DNA from: Larimichthys crocea
Taxonomy: Eukaryota; Chordata; Actinopteri; Sciaenidae
NCBI RefSeq assembly: GCF_000972845.2
Contig: NC_040029.1
Coordinates: 689,421-753,420 of the forward strand
Direction of reading: 5' to 3'
DNA length: 64,000 nucleotides
Shown: positions 24,271 through 37,229 of the stretch, piece by piece
Numbering within the stretch: position 1 is the first letter of the stretch
Layout: each line of letters begins with the position of its first letter
Program-made: the position numbers and the translations under genes
Notes under the pieces: model-generated
Seen by the model: only the letters and a program-made list of their open reading frames with translations
Database searches by the model: none
What the model was told of the DNA's origin: nothing

Positions 24271-27200
24271 TTCGTCAACAAAGACGGGATGATCTGACGC
24301 ATCTTTACCGAGTTTCTTCTTTTATTTTTTACAGCCTTGTTTCTGCTGCTGTAAATACACATCCAACTTCCAAGACCTTGAAGTGACTTTATTTAGGATT
24401 GAACATGTATACGAACATGTAACACGATCACTGCTGCGCCACTTGTCTTGTATTGAGTGGCAGGATTATACAACAAAAAACTCTGATTGGTCGAATAGAT
24501 CTGTCCATGGAAAAATGATTTTATACAGCAGATGTCTTAGTCATAAGAAGACTGAGCTAACAAAGCAGTTGAGTGTTTATACGTGTATCTATTCAGTGTG
24601 AGAACTCAAAGACATCGTCTGTTAAAGGTCGTTACTAAGCCTCAAACTACCTGAAGTAGTAAACTGTGTTCCCTTACATAAAAGAGTCTACTGCTGTGAC
24701 TGACCTTGTGTATTTCCATGGAAAAAAATAAAAGAAATGTTTATTTTGAGAGCCTCAAAATATGAAAATCTTTTGATTATATATCTGATAATTGTCGTAC
24801 AATCGCAATATTACATTCGAGGATTAACGCTTACTGATGACGTTAAAGCACACCCTCTCTCGTAATATTTCTTGAATAAAAACCTTGCAGACGTGGTCAC
24901 TGTAAGCGTACAGACCAACTCTATCAAACATACATCTCCCCGATGGGCAGAAACACTCTCCCCTCAGGGAGCGATCACTCTTCAGGACCTTCAATACCTT
25001 TCCAGATAGTCGCTCTCCTCTGCCGATCGACGCCTCGTTCTACTCTTCTCTTAGTTTTGAGTCACCTTTCTCGCTTTGATTTGACATTAATTCTCTGCTC
25101 TCAGAATAAAAGTGACAACCGCCGCTCGCATGCATTCATCAGGCGAAATAATGATTTCCCATTTCTGCTTGAATTTATTGCCCGAGTATCTACTATCGAG
25201 TATCTTACCGCGCTGAAAACGTGCGACTCTGTATTGAATATGTTTTTTTTTGCTTCCCTTCTTGGCAGATTTAGATTGCTGGAGGATTTCTGAGGCCAGG
25301 TCACTTTAATTTAAAACAGTACAAGTCAATATTTTTGATATTAACGATGCCTCAAATGACCACAGTGTAATAAAAGAGTTTGCTCGTAGTGACAACCTCC
25401 GGAGAATTATCACCCAGCGCTGCAATTCTTCAACTCTACACAGTGTTTTAGCATCTTTTAGCTCATCGTTATCTTTGGTTTTATGGTCAACTTTTCCTGT
25501 TTTGGTTCATCAACTATAACCTCCATGTTCATCAGCAACAGGCAGCTGATTTCAGGAGGAAAAAACGGAGCATTTAGCAGCTAAACAGGCAGAAACGTGA
25601 CTCAAAATGAAGATTAAAGGAACATTTTTGTAACTTTTCAACCATAAAATAACATTTTAAACCATCAACCATCAACCATTAGCCACAAACCACCAACCAT
25701 TGCATAGAGTCTGTGGATGCTACATCAATACACGTGTACAACTATCCATATTTACCACATTTAGTTGTATTATTCTAAAACTGGGGGCACCAAATCACAA
25801 AAATACCAGTTTCTATGCAGTTTTCTGGTTGTACCTGACAATATGTTAATACTGGTTAACAGTTTGGTCTGCTGCCCCCAAGTGGCCAAAAAGTTACTGC
25901 GTCATTTGTTATTATTGATAGCTGTAGCAGTAGTACTAGTATTACATTTGTTTTTAATCACTTAACTTCCCTCATACGTCAAACGGGGAGTTTACGGGAG
26001 CTAAAACTGTAAAAGCATGATCCTCTTTTGTCCTTAGTCTGGACTGTGAAACATTAACAGCAGCCGGTTGCCAGACGTGAGGAGTCCTACTGCGGAAAAG
26101 ATCAGAAAATATATAACAGAGCCAAACCATGAAGGGCTTTAAAAGTAATCAAACGACTCAGCTAAATTAAACTGAAGGGGGGAAAAAAAGTTAAACAGAA
26201 ATGTAGAAGGAATACAGCCAGGACCGGAGAGATTGCTCACTACCTAAAAGCCAAATAATAAATGTCTGCAAATACTTAATTTACACCGACTCATAACTAC
26301 GCCATGTGCTCTCATTCTTGCATCATCAAATCAAATATCGTCTTTGTTGGTTTTCCTCTCTCTCACATCTTTCCTGTCGCTCTCTGGGCAGAAATGCTCA
26401 ACAACAACAACAACAACATCAACGCTGTTGCCTCGCCGAGCCCTTGGAGGAATGACATCAGAGTGTTTTAGGTACCTGACAGCTCCCTAATGATTTCTTT
26501 TTGGCTTTCCCGTCCTCTGCTGTCTGCTTGCAGATAATTACGGCCCAGCTCGGCATGGATCAGTATTTCGGCAGGAACACAGTTGCCTGTTTGTGTTCTT
26601 GCACATCAAAATATGGCCAAAAAATGTTTAAATGAACTATATTGCTGGTGGAATTTTGTCTATGTTTGAAAGTGAGAGACACAAATAAATGAATTCCTAA
26701 CAATGTTTTTAGCATATACCATCAATTTTAGCCCAATAATGTCACCTAGAAGCCGTACTCAGCCTTTCCTTAGACCTGAATTTACTTCCTTTTCTTTGCT
26801 CAGCGTTTTCTCCCCATCACATTTTGCACCTCAGTCATTCAGTTGCGCTGACACATCAACGCAAGAGACACATAAACACTTTTACACAGTTTACCCAACT
26901 CCAACAAACGTCCTCAAACCTTGACCTGTGAGCTACCTCGTTAGGGCAACATCCCATCTAATCAGCAGCTCTCTTAAACCAATACTTTATTTCCACTCTG
27001 GGATGAGCTCAGTGCATATTGATGCGCCCACAGCTGTGCTTTAATTAAACCTGTGTGGCATTGACGACCTGTTGAGCGTCGATATCAAATGCAGAGATGC
27101 AGTGGAGGGTAAAGCTGTGAAATTTTAGTTAAAGCTGTGGCAGGTGGAGAGAGAATGGGCTTTAATTCATGTTTGTTTTTTGTTGGTGGTGGTTGTTGTC

Positions 27201-29180
27201 AGCTCGGATCACCAACGATCTTCTACACTGCAAGAATATGCAAATATTGTGTCGTCTAATCTATGAAGCGCAGCATACCTGGTTGAAGTCCAGTTCTTAC
27301 CAATCTTACATCCTTTAATCCGTCTTAAAGCATCGCCGACAAGGTTGCAGAAGTATCTACTGAAGTTAGAACCAGCTACCCTCGACCCATCCTGCCACAT
27401 AATAACCACGTTGTACCTCAAAAGAGTCCAACAAACACCAAGGTGGTTCTCCTGCCTGGTTTGGCTCCCATCCTAACCCCAGCTCAGGCCTCCAGAGGTG
27501 GAAGCTGACTGATCCTTTTCATACCTCTACCGTCCCTGTCGTGTCTTCGTCATCACTGTATTCCCTGTCGTCAAATTGGCGGTCATCGGTCTCGTAAAAA
27601 ACCATAAAATAAGCCATTACAGTGTTTTAATTAACAGTCTGCAATATAAAATACTCTGTTATTCTCTATATATTCACTTAAAATGTCGTATAAATAAAGG
27701 TTTTGGAATATTTCATGGCATATTTTTACGACCTTTTACAGTATTTCACTGTAAACTATACAGACATTTTCAAACCGTGTAAAAGTTTTATTCGTTCCTA
27801 TTAACGCATGAAATAAACAACAACCTACATGATAGATTATAACACATGAAACATGTCTATAACTTTTAATATTACAGTAAAAGGATGTTATACTGTTGAT
27901 TTCACGTATAAGTTTGGTGCTTTGTTCCATATTTTGGTGGAAAACTGTCAAACCACGACAGTCAAATCTATTTAAATATTACATACTGCAAATATTACAA
28001 CCTGTATGATATAGGGTGATAAATAATGATACATGAAACGTGTCTCGGAAGGACTGAGTTCGTCTCTAAGACTCGTCAAAGCTGTTTCGAGGACTCCTGT
28101 TGGCATTTCAACACAAAAGAGCACTCGTCAATCATCTGTCAGCCGCTGATGTTAGTCTGCACTCTCTGACCCGACCAAATGCTCCTAACAAAGGCTAAAC
28201 TCGCAGGTTAATTGTCCAACACGGCGCCGCTTTTCAGAACATTTGTTCAACAGCTCCACTTTCCTTTTCCCCACCCCGTCTTGCTCTTGAGTTGCCTCAT
28301 AGCTGGCCCACAGCGTGCCCTCAACACCGTCCTGTCACTCAAAGGCCAATGGCTTCATCCATGTCGATGCCGTCACGACAAAACTTCCTCTGCTACTTTT
28401 TTTTTCCACCTCTTCCACTCGCCCATTATTTGCGCTTTCTAAATTCTTTGCTCGATCACTCTTCCCGCGAACACCTCATTATCCCTTATCTGCTTTCCTT
28501 ATTCTCTGTCCCATCTCTCATTGCCTCCCTCTCGCCTAATCTCCCTCTTTTTACAGCCTCTCTGCATCTTTTTTTTTTATTTTTATTATTATTGTGCTGA
28601 CCTCAATCAAACCTTTTGCATTGTGTCCCGCTCAGGTCTGCTAATGCCAACGGACTAACAGCAGAGTGCATGTGGTGCCATTAGTCCATTGTTTCAGATG
28701 AGTGTTTACTGCGTGCGATGAGGCGATCGGATCAGGAATGATATTATAATGTGACATTGAAAGAGGTGCAGCGATTAACACGGCCGAGTGCATTTGTAGA
28801 TAAGGGCACTAGATAGCGGCTGAAGTGCTTCGCGGGGCAGTTTCTTCATTTACATTAACTGTATTCATCTTCACCAATGGGTGCAAATTGCTTTTTGTGG
28901 AATCAAGCCTGAATCTCATGAGCCAGCAGTTATAAGCTTCCTCATAGTTACATTATGTCAAAATCACTGCGAGGAGGAGGAGGTGGAAAACACTGGATGT
29001 TTGTGTTTGTTGTTGAGCTTCACTGGATGTTTACTGATTTAAAAAATTCTGTTTAGTGACAGAAGCTGAAGCCGTGACGGATGATTATTATCAACTTTCA
29101 CTTGAATTCATTTATTTTTCTGTCCAAATTAAAAAATATTAACTGGGCCAACATGCAGTCAAACAGTAAATTACTTTATG
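24271..29180. other. no gene seen
   Basis: Nearly 5 kb without a supported gene. An AAC tract lies at 26401-26416, C/T-rich DNA at 28270-28600, and an AT-rich stretch with ACAGTATTTCACTGTAAA (27738-27755) at 27600-28040. The part 28605-28930 is repeat-free and could be conserved non-coding DNA. Confidence 0.45.
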
Positions 29181-29182
29181 AA

Positions 29183-29767
29183 ACTGCAGTTCCTCAAACG
29201 TCCACTTGAGGCTGGCTCCAGAAGTGAGTCAGTCTCCATAAGTCCCCATGTTTCACAGCAGAAATAAACATGTTTACAGCCTGGTACAAAAAACAGTTTT
29301 GGTCTCTGTAGCTAATTTCCCCGTTCATGACAACTGTACTGAGGGTGAATTTATATACAACTCACCTGTTCACATTATATTAAGGCTTAAAGTTATGCAG
29401 GATTAAGAGCGTGGACGCTTTGATTGACAGGTGGGTGGCTTGTTTGAGCAACCAGGCGTCATTCGGCCCAACATTTCACATCATTTCACCTCTTAACATC
29501 TCTTATTGTTGCATTTAAATAAAAGTCCAAGGCTGAAAATGATAAAATCATCAAATTATTTACAAAAGATCAGACAAAAGCCCAAATTAATGAAGAGATT
29601 GATGCAGCAGGACCTCATTAATCATCTCACGGCTTTTTAAAAGTGGCCTGATCCCTGTGTTTTTTATTTCCTGCAATGCCGGTGATGGTTTTACGTGTCA
29701 GATGATCACATACCAGGATACTCAGTTTAATTTAGTTTAGATTTTATTATTTGGAAGTCAAGGAAGG
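29183..29767 (-). repeat. repeat A + repeat E composite, copy 1
   Basis: Reverse repeat A (29183-29440) runs into about 310 bp of repeat E (TTTCACATCATTTCACCTCT, GATGCAGCAGGACCTCATTA, TTGGAAGTCAAGGAAGG). The whole block recurs at 33707-34297 and, inverted and interrupted, at 31383-32290. Confidence 0.9.
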
Positions 29768-31382
29768 AAAAAAAAAGGTCTAACTCTTAAATTAGCCACG
29801 AGGTGGAAGAAGCAGGACAGCCAACATGATGACCTAAGGGCCGTTAAAAACTATGTTGAACTGAAACATATACATGTGTATATATATATATTCAGGGGCA
29901 TAGACTGTCCACCATCATGTATATTGATTAAAAATTTCATAGTTTGGCTGTGCAAATCTGTGCAAATGGTATTAGTTGCTGAAGGCTCCAGAAAATCAAA
30001 TTTCTTCATACTTTTCGTACTTTTATAATCTCTAATGTTTGTTTTTTTATTCCTACTTTCATTGCTCTTGTCTTTACACCCCCTTCGGCTATAGAAGTGT
30101 ATATTTTTAAGACAAAACTCATCAAAACTCATTCATTCAGCTATCGTCAGCGTATAGATCAATAAAGAGGATACAAGACTAAATGAAATATACGTTTACC
30201 AGGAGTCGTTGCGATGGTGATTTCAGCCCTTTTACATATACACAAGTAGCATTAAATGTCATCCAGCAGCTGCTCTTTATGTGAGCTCATCCCGTGCTCC
30301 AACCTTCCCCTTCTCTCCCCTGTTTAGTTACATAATGAGCCATTACACGGCTTCCATTCAAAGATGAAAGCCGGTGCTCTTTACTTTAAAACCAGGCTGC
30401 AGCTCGAGCCTGGAAGAAAAAAGAAAAACATCCTGTTTCAGCCTCTCCGAAGCTCCGTTTTGTTCCTTTCGTTGTCAGCGGGCGTAGGTCAGACACTTAG
30501 GAAACAAACCGCAAAAAGATGCCAGTCAGCCCAGATGAACGAGCGAGTTGTTTGTTGATGAGCATTCCCAACTCTGGGTTGCCATTCATGTCATGTGGCG
30601 ATTACTGGAGCTGCATTGCCCCCTGCAGACTGCAGGAAACAACTGCACGCGTGCTGTGGAGGTAACACTGTTTACTCCCCGTAGGCTCGACTCACTGCTG
30701 CGTAACCCCCTCCAGCACACGAGCACACTCAATTACCAGTTACCTTTTGTATCCCAGTTTGAAGACAGGCGAGCAAACCACACACTCGTTCGTTATTTGC
30801 TCTTTATTCAAAGCCTCGGGTGTCGTGACAGGTTGACACACAACACACAACTTATTGCACGGCATAATAGAGATCTACTGCTGATTATCTCACACACACA
30901 CACACAGAGGAGAGCCGGGCTTGTTACCCATTCGACACCATGCTCAGACTCTGGTGTGTGACGTCAGATCAAAGGCAGAGGAGTTAACTTATCACCATAA
31001 TGTGTCCTAACACCGCTCTCTCCTTCAGACGGGGATTATTTGTCTTCCTCGCTGTCTTTTAATGGCACAGGAAGAAGAGTGGGAGCTTCCTGCAGTGACC
31101 GGCTGCCTGCAGCGAGCATTGTTGCAGCATTTAAAGGGCTACAGTGTGCAGAGCGATGAGGGGACGGCGTGCAGATGTGGAATAAAACATGCCTTTTCTT
31201 TGAATAGCCACACTGAGCGGAGGGTTTGATCTCTGCTTGCAGACACACGTGTGTCCTTGACTGAGACACTGAGTGATTTTCTGCTTTATCTGTCATGAGC
31301 TGCTTCACAGGAGCTTTCAATCGAGGCGTGATGTAGAGCTACACACGTTTTTTTTTTACTCCCTTGATTACTAGTAGATTAA
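29768..31382. other. no gene seen
   Basis: TA tract at 29878-29890 and CA tract at 30891-30906. Open frames up to 137 codons (30548-30961) show no domain. Confidence 0.5.
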
Positions 31383-31704
31383 ACTGAGTATCATTTGACA
31401 CGTAAAACCATCACCGGCATTGCTGGAAATAACAAACAAAAGAGCCGTGAGATGATTAATGAGGTCCTGCTGCATCAATCTCTATTCATTATTTTGGACT
31501 TTTCTCTGATCTTTTATAAATAATTGGATGATTTTATCATTTTTGGCCTTGAACTTTTATTCAAATGCAACAATAAGAGATGTTAAGAGGTGAAATGATG
31601 TGAAATGTTGGGCCGAATGAAGTCTGGTTGCTCAAACAAGCCACCTGTGACAGCACCCACCTGTCAATCGAAGCGTCCACGCTCAATTCTGCACAACTTT
31701 AAGC
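31383..31704 (+). repeat. repeat E and start of repeat A, inverted copy
   Basis: Carries repeat E reading the other way (GATGATTAATGAGGTCCTGC, AGAGGTGAAATGATGTGAAA), then TTGCTCAAACAAGCCACCTG and GCGTCCACGCTCAATTCTGC of repeat A. It breaks off at AAGCCT where the minisatellite element begins; repeat A resumes at 32141. Confidence 0.85.
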
Positions 31705-32049
31705 CTCATCCAAAGGCAGGATTGTTGTTCCACTCGGTTCGTTAGTGCTCGTTGTTGTTGTGACGACTGTCGTTAGAGTCATTAAAGTGACCTGCCCACA
31801 ACTGTGGACGATGGGGCAATTCACACCCCAACGACTTCACACCGTACCTAAGGTGACCTTAACGACCGTCGTCCAGACTGGAGCTTTAGGTGACCTTAAC
31901 GACCGTCGTCCAGACTGGAGCTTTAGGTGACCTTAACGACCGTCGTCCAGACTGGAGCTTTAGGTGACCTTAACGACGGTCGTCCAGACTGGAGCTCAGG
32001 TGACCTTAACGACTCTGATGACAGTCGTCACAACAACAAGCACTAACGT
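31705..32049 (+). mobile_element. minisatellite-bearing element with inverted ends, copy 2
   Basis: Same inverted ends as copy 1 (31735-31784 and about 32005-32049), same lead-in GGCAGGATTGTTGTTCCACT, but only four to five 37-bp units and a shorter leader. It sits inside a repeat A copy. Confidence 0.8.
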
Positions 32050-32134
32050 TCGTTTAATTTGGTTTAATTTAAATTTTTTCTGTCAACTGTGGAGGACTTA
32101 CCTGGGACATTTAAGGTTAGCCTTAGCCTTTAGC

Positions 32135-32290
32135 CACAACTGTTTAGAGACCAAAACAGTTTTTTGTACCAGGCTGTAAACATGTTTATTTCTGCTGTGA
32201 AGTTGGACATTTGAACATGGGGACTTAAGGAGACTGACTCACTTCTGGAGCCAGTCTCAAGTGGGCGTTTGAGGAACTGCAGCTTTTATT
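32135..32290 (+). repeat. repeat A, 3' part
   Basis: AGAGACCAAAACAG to GAGGAACTGCAG. Completes the copy begun at 31640 on the far side of the minisatellite element. Confidence 0.85.
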
Positions 32291-33706
32291 CTATATCTTC
32301 TCTGTTATGAACATATATCGTATGATTATGTTAAAAGTTGCACATTTACTCTCTGAAATGTAGCAAAAAAAAGTTGTGGCACGAGAGAACATCTGTGTGA
32401 TTCTGATCTGCTGCCAACTCGCCTGGAAGACTGGAAAACCGGAAAGTGTGAGGACAAAAGTTGGTGGTCTGAAACATCCTGCTGGTCAAAAAAATTGATC
32501 TCATTGCAGAGGAATCTGTGCTCGGCTACTCTCCTACACACAACAACCACACTGACTCGCTCGTTTGTTATTTATTTAGCAGGGACTATGAACAACACCT
32601 GCATTGTGTACCTCGTTAGACTGTGCCAGATCTGATTATATTAATATTTTTGAGATAGTTATTATTTATACAGCAGTTTTTGATCGTTTAATATGTCGGC
32701 AGTTCACAGGAATGAGTCAAATTTTAAACATTTACGACTCACAGTACCATTAATCTATCGAAAAACTCTGATTTGCCCTGCACGTCCTCTTTGCCTCCGT
32801 GCAGTCTGTTACACAGGAGCTCTGCCTTCCCGAACATTGCAAAGAAAACAGCAGTCTATTACTAATTTATCAAAGAAGACAACAGCAACACCCGGCCAAC
32901 CTCAACTTTGCACCTGCATTCATTTTTTTGTCTTTGGAGGTATCATTCAGAAAGGACTCCAGTGAAGCTGAACACATCTTAAATTATGTAAAGACGCGCA
33001 CCGATGATGAATAAACGGCTTTATGATGATTTTCTGCTTCAGTTACGCTGATCTGGACGTGCTCTGCCTCCTCTATAGGTGCTAGTTTGTGTATAATCGG
33101 TCAAAAAACTTTCTTAATTCACGTTATTCAACACACTTCCTTCTTACAGTACACAAACTTTACAGCTGAAGTTAAAGTTAATGCATCACTTTAAGTCGGT
33201 ATAATGTAATGTATCCCTGTCCCCTCTCCATTTATTGCCTATTATTTTTGACATTTTGTTCTCAGTAGCTAAAAACCCTAAAGGAGGGAAGGCTAAAGTT
33301 TGTGTAGATTTTTCTCAACTGTCAAGAAATCCCATAAATAAATAAATAAAAACCAAGAATGTGTTGGGCCTAATCTCATTACTTTCTCACTTTTCTACAG
33401 CCCTGTCTGTGACACACACTGACACACACACAGACACACAAACAGCAACATATAAAGTTTCATTTTCAAAATAAAGCTCGGTAAAGCTGGGCACTGTAGT
33501 TTTTACAAAATGCTACGTCACGAGAGAAGAAACAAAAAATTTGTTGGGGACTACTTTCAGCTGTGGATGAATACACAAGTAATATTTCTTAATTTACACT
33601 TTTACTCTTTTCATGAGACATATGGAAGCCCAAAGCCGTCATACATTCATAATTAGTCAATTTAATTTCTCAAGATATCAAATTAAATTCAAAATTTGGT
33701 TATGAA
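32291..33706. other. no gene seen
   Basis: No exon, RNA gene or long repeat recognised. Confidence 0.5.
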
Positions 33707-34297
33707 AAAACTGCAGTTCCTCAATCGTCCACTTGAGGCTGGCTCCAGAAGTGAGTCAGTCTCCATAAGTCCCCATGTTTCACAGCAGAAATAAACATGT
33801 TTACAGCCTGGTACAAAAAACAGTTTTGGTCTCTGTAGCTAATTTCCCCGTTCATGACAACTGTACTGAGGGTGAATTTATATACAACTCACCTGTTCAC
33901 ATTATATTAAGGCTAAAAGTTATGCAGGATTAAGAGCGTGGAGGCTTTGATTGACAGGTAAGTGGCTTGTTTGAGCAACCAGGCGTCATTCGGCCCATCA
34001 TTTCACATCATTTCACCTCTTAACATCTCTTATTGTTGCATTTAAATAAACGTTCAAGGCCGAAAATGATAAAATCACCCAATTATTTACAAAAGATCAG
34101 AGAAAAGCCCAAATTAATGAATAGAGATTGATGCAGCAGGACCCCATTAATCATCTCACGGCTCTTTAAAAGTGGCCTGAGCCCTTTGTTTTTTATTTCC
34201 TGCAATGCCGGTGATGGTTTTACGTGTCAAATAATCACACACCAGGATACTCAGTTTAATCTAGTTTATATTTTATTATTTGGAAGTCAAGGAAGGA
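33707..34297 (-). repeat. repeat A + repeat E composite, copy 2
   Basis: Nearly the same sequence as 29183-29767 over its whole length, including the A-E junction TTGAGCAACCAGGCGTCATT. Differences are scattered single bases and small indels. Confidence 0.9.
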
Positions 34298-35010
34298 AGT
34301 TATATTTGACCAAACACCAACACGCTCCGTGCAACATTTTTTAGATAAATGGCTCCACAAAGATTTCATCTCAAAGCCCGTGGACCCTTTTTTCCCTTGG
34401 TCGTTCGTTGTTGCCAAGTGATTTAACACAATAGTGCCTCAACCTATTCCCCCCGCTCATGAAAGCTTTTATGTTTGCTGTTTTAAACGCTCGGCGCCTG
34501 CTGCTATAGGTCATTCCCACGGGGGAAAAAAATGCTCTGGCGCACAGGAAGTGATGCGTTTTATGTTTCTAGCAGCAGCAGGGATAAACAGAGGAATAAA
34601 AAATAGTGGTGGACTTGCTTTGATTGAAGAGAAGTGATGCCAAAAATGACACATACGGATTAAACTGCAATAATTATACAGTATGGAGGCACTTTATCCT
34701 CCGAGGAGGAACATCTTTCTTTATAAACACAAGCACAGAGCGCCCCAGTTTGTGTCTCTTGTGTCGCTTTTACAAAAATAAATACCCAGAAGGTCGTTTT
34801 GAAGTTTTTTATAGTCTGAATCGAGAGGCTGGCGTCCCATTTGTGAAGTCTGCAAAGCCCATTGTGACTCTGAGTTATATAAACAAAACTGCTGATGACA
34901 ACTGAGTTGGTGCGGCTATGATTCACATAATTTTCATACCGTTCAACCATTCTGCGAGACGTTTTGTGCCAGGTAGAGAAGCATCAACCATCATTATGTT
35001 GTCGGGATGC
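34298..35010. other. no gene seen
   Basis: No supported feature; open frames show no domain. Confidence 0.5.
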
Positions 35011-35014
35011 AGCA

Positions 35015-35615
35015 AGCGAGCTTTAATACCGGCACCGGGATGCCGAACGTGGTGTAGGTCCTCCTTTTTGCCGCCAAAACATCCCTTACCCGTCGAGGGA
35101 TCTTCCACCAAGACCTTTTAAGTGGGAGTTGCGACGTGGCACCTTCACGGATTGGACTGGACGTTGGTCCAGAACATCCAAGAGAAGCTTCATTGAATAG
35201 AGATCTGGGGAATTCGGAGGCCAAGTCACCTCCTACGTCCTTTCCTTAACGCCTAACGTCATGAGGTCAAGGAAAGATGTGAAGGAGAATTCATGACGAC
35301 CGTGGTCAGGATAAAGGAGATAAAAAAGGAAGCACTGAAGCTCCTTTCCTTAACGTCTAGAGAACTCAACCTACGTAAAGACTTCAAGGTTATTTCACTC
35401 ACTCAAACCTTTCCTAAGACTGTTCGACCGCCCACCTTGAACTCATTGCCGTGGTACTCAACCCATTTCCCACTGCCTTTCGAAGAGTTTCCATGAAAGG
35501 GTGTACACGGTCTGCAACAATGCTCCGGGTAGGTGGTAGATGTCAACGTGACATCCACATGAATGGCAGCACCAAAAGAAGAACATTTCCCAAAGCATCA
35601 CGGTGCAGTTTTAAA
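35015..35615. mobile_element. degenerate DNA-transposon-like repeat with a nested insertion
   Basis: GATCTGGGGAATTCGGAGGC (35202-35221), TCCATGAAAGGGTGTACACG (35491-35510) and AACATTTCCCAAAGCATCAC (35582-35601) are words I recall, in this order, from a fish transposon-derived repeat whose superfamily I cannot name with confidence. About 35228-35370 is a separate nested repeat sharing GAGGTCAAGGAAAGATG with the element at 48545. No intact reading frame. Confidence 0.45.
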
Positions 35616-36293
35616 AGTAAAAAGCTCCCCTCAGCGATTTTCTTTAAAGTTAGACGTCAAATTGACACATTTCCAGCGCAGCTATAATGGAGTTTGATAG
35701 CAGAACATCTTTATATGATCAAACTCTGCACCTACATTTGCACAACAATACAAAGAGTCTATTGTAGAAGAGGAAGAGATACCAATTTCTCCACTGATAC
35801 ACAAGATTTGTACAGGCCACATAACTTTCTCACTCTCGTCAGACTTTCAGGAGTTTTGCTGCAAGGCCTCTTAGAAAATCAGTAACTTAAAACAGATGCA
35901 GACAAGCAATTTTTTTTTGAGGAAGCAAATTACAGCACTTCATCACTAAACTGCTCCTGGAATAAGCTGGACGTAACAGATTGATTTCATCGAGCGTAAG
36001 CATAATGAGGAAGGGATTGATGGTTGAAAGCATCTGCTTAAGGGCACCGGTGCATCTGCCGTCGCCGTCCTTGCAGGACACGACATCGTCGCGCAGCTTT
36101 TTCTTTTTTTTTGTGTCGTGGTATCGCTTAAATGAAGCCTGTCTTTGTGTTTCCACAACAGAGGGGAACAGTAATGAGACGGCACATTATTGCGGCGTTC
36201 CGGTTGCGAGTGACGTGGCCTGTGGAAGCTGCTAACAGATGTTTTTTGACGACGTCTAAATGAGGAAACGGCAAAAGCAACTTTTGTTTCTGC

Positions 36294-36376
36294 TGAAGCT
36301 CGTTTTCAAACTGTCACATCTGAGAAAAATATACAGAAGCTCGTTTTCAAACTGTCACATCTGAGAAAAATATACA
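36294..36376 (+). repeat. 41-bp perfect direct duplication
   Basis: GAAGCTCGTTTTCAAACTGT and the following 21 bases occur twice in a row without a mismatch, so the duplication is recent. Confidence 0.9.
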
Positions 36377-36399
36377 AAAAAAAGAGTCATGCAACTGTG

Positions 36400-36740
36400 T
36401 GTATCTGGTAAATTACAGTATTACTTTGAAAAAATACAGAATTTACCTATATTTTCTAAACCACAGTATATAACTAATTTAAATTACAGTAAAGACACTG
36501 TAGAAATGACAGTAACTGTATAATTTACTGTATATTATACTAGAAATCCAGTAAATTACAGTATTACTTTGAAAAAATTCTCAAAGTTCTCAACTAAATA
36601 ACAAATTAAAATACAGTAAAGTGACTGTAGAAAGTGACTACAACCCTGCTGTGAGTGGTGATTTCCTACAGTGTAAATAAGTGGTTGTAAATTAGTTTTG
36701 TCTCACAGTTAAAACATAATTACCGTAAAATTACAGTGCT
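36400..36740. repeat. ACAGTA-rich duplicated element
   Basis: GTAAATTACAGTATTACTTT (36409 and 36551) and ACAGTAAAG followed by ACTGTAGAAA (about 36487 and 36613) recur about 130-140 bp apart. Likely an AT-rich non-autonomous element. Confidence 0.6.
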
Positions 36741-36888
36741 TGTAAATTCTCATTGAACTTCCACTGTGTCCTGTCTTTGTTCAGATGAACACGGACATAT
36801 TTTTGTCAGATTTAGTCGCCCTCTGTAGCAACACGATGTAAAGTTTCTATATTAACCCATCTCCCTTATACTCGTCTACAAACTCACC

Positions 36889-37215
36889 ATTAGAGGTGAA
36901 AAGATATTAAATATACTCATATTTATAAACACCCATAATGAGGCCTTATTAAACATACCTCTTGTGTTCAAAATATGTGATAATTTGCAGCTTTTTAACC
37001 TTTTTTGCATCTGTTTGGTTGTTGAAACAACTCTTCAGGGCACAATCAGCTGCAAAAAGGTTAAAAATCTGCAAATTATCAACCACCTTTTTACAAATTA
37101 TCACATATTTTGAACACTTTCACTGAGCAGAGAGAATGTATTAGAGAGAAATGTGTTCATTTAGGCCTTATTATGTGTGTAAATATGAATATATTTAAGA
37201 TCTTTTCACCTAACA
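36889..37215. mobile_element. foldback element (MITE-like)
   Basis: Almost the whole 320 bp is an inverted repeat. The ends TTAGAGGTGAAAAGAT (36890-36905) and ATCTTTTCACCTAA (37200-37213) are complementary with one extra base. Inner arms GTTCAAAATATGTGATAATT (36966-36985) and its complement near 37094-37113 also pair, as does GCAGCTTTTTAACC with GGTTAAAAATCTGC. No open frame; a non-autonomous DNA transposon is the simplest reading. Confidence 0.8.
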
Positions 37216-37229
37216 CTGAAAACAGAAAC

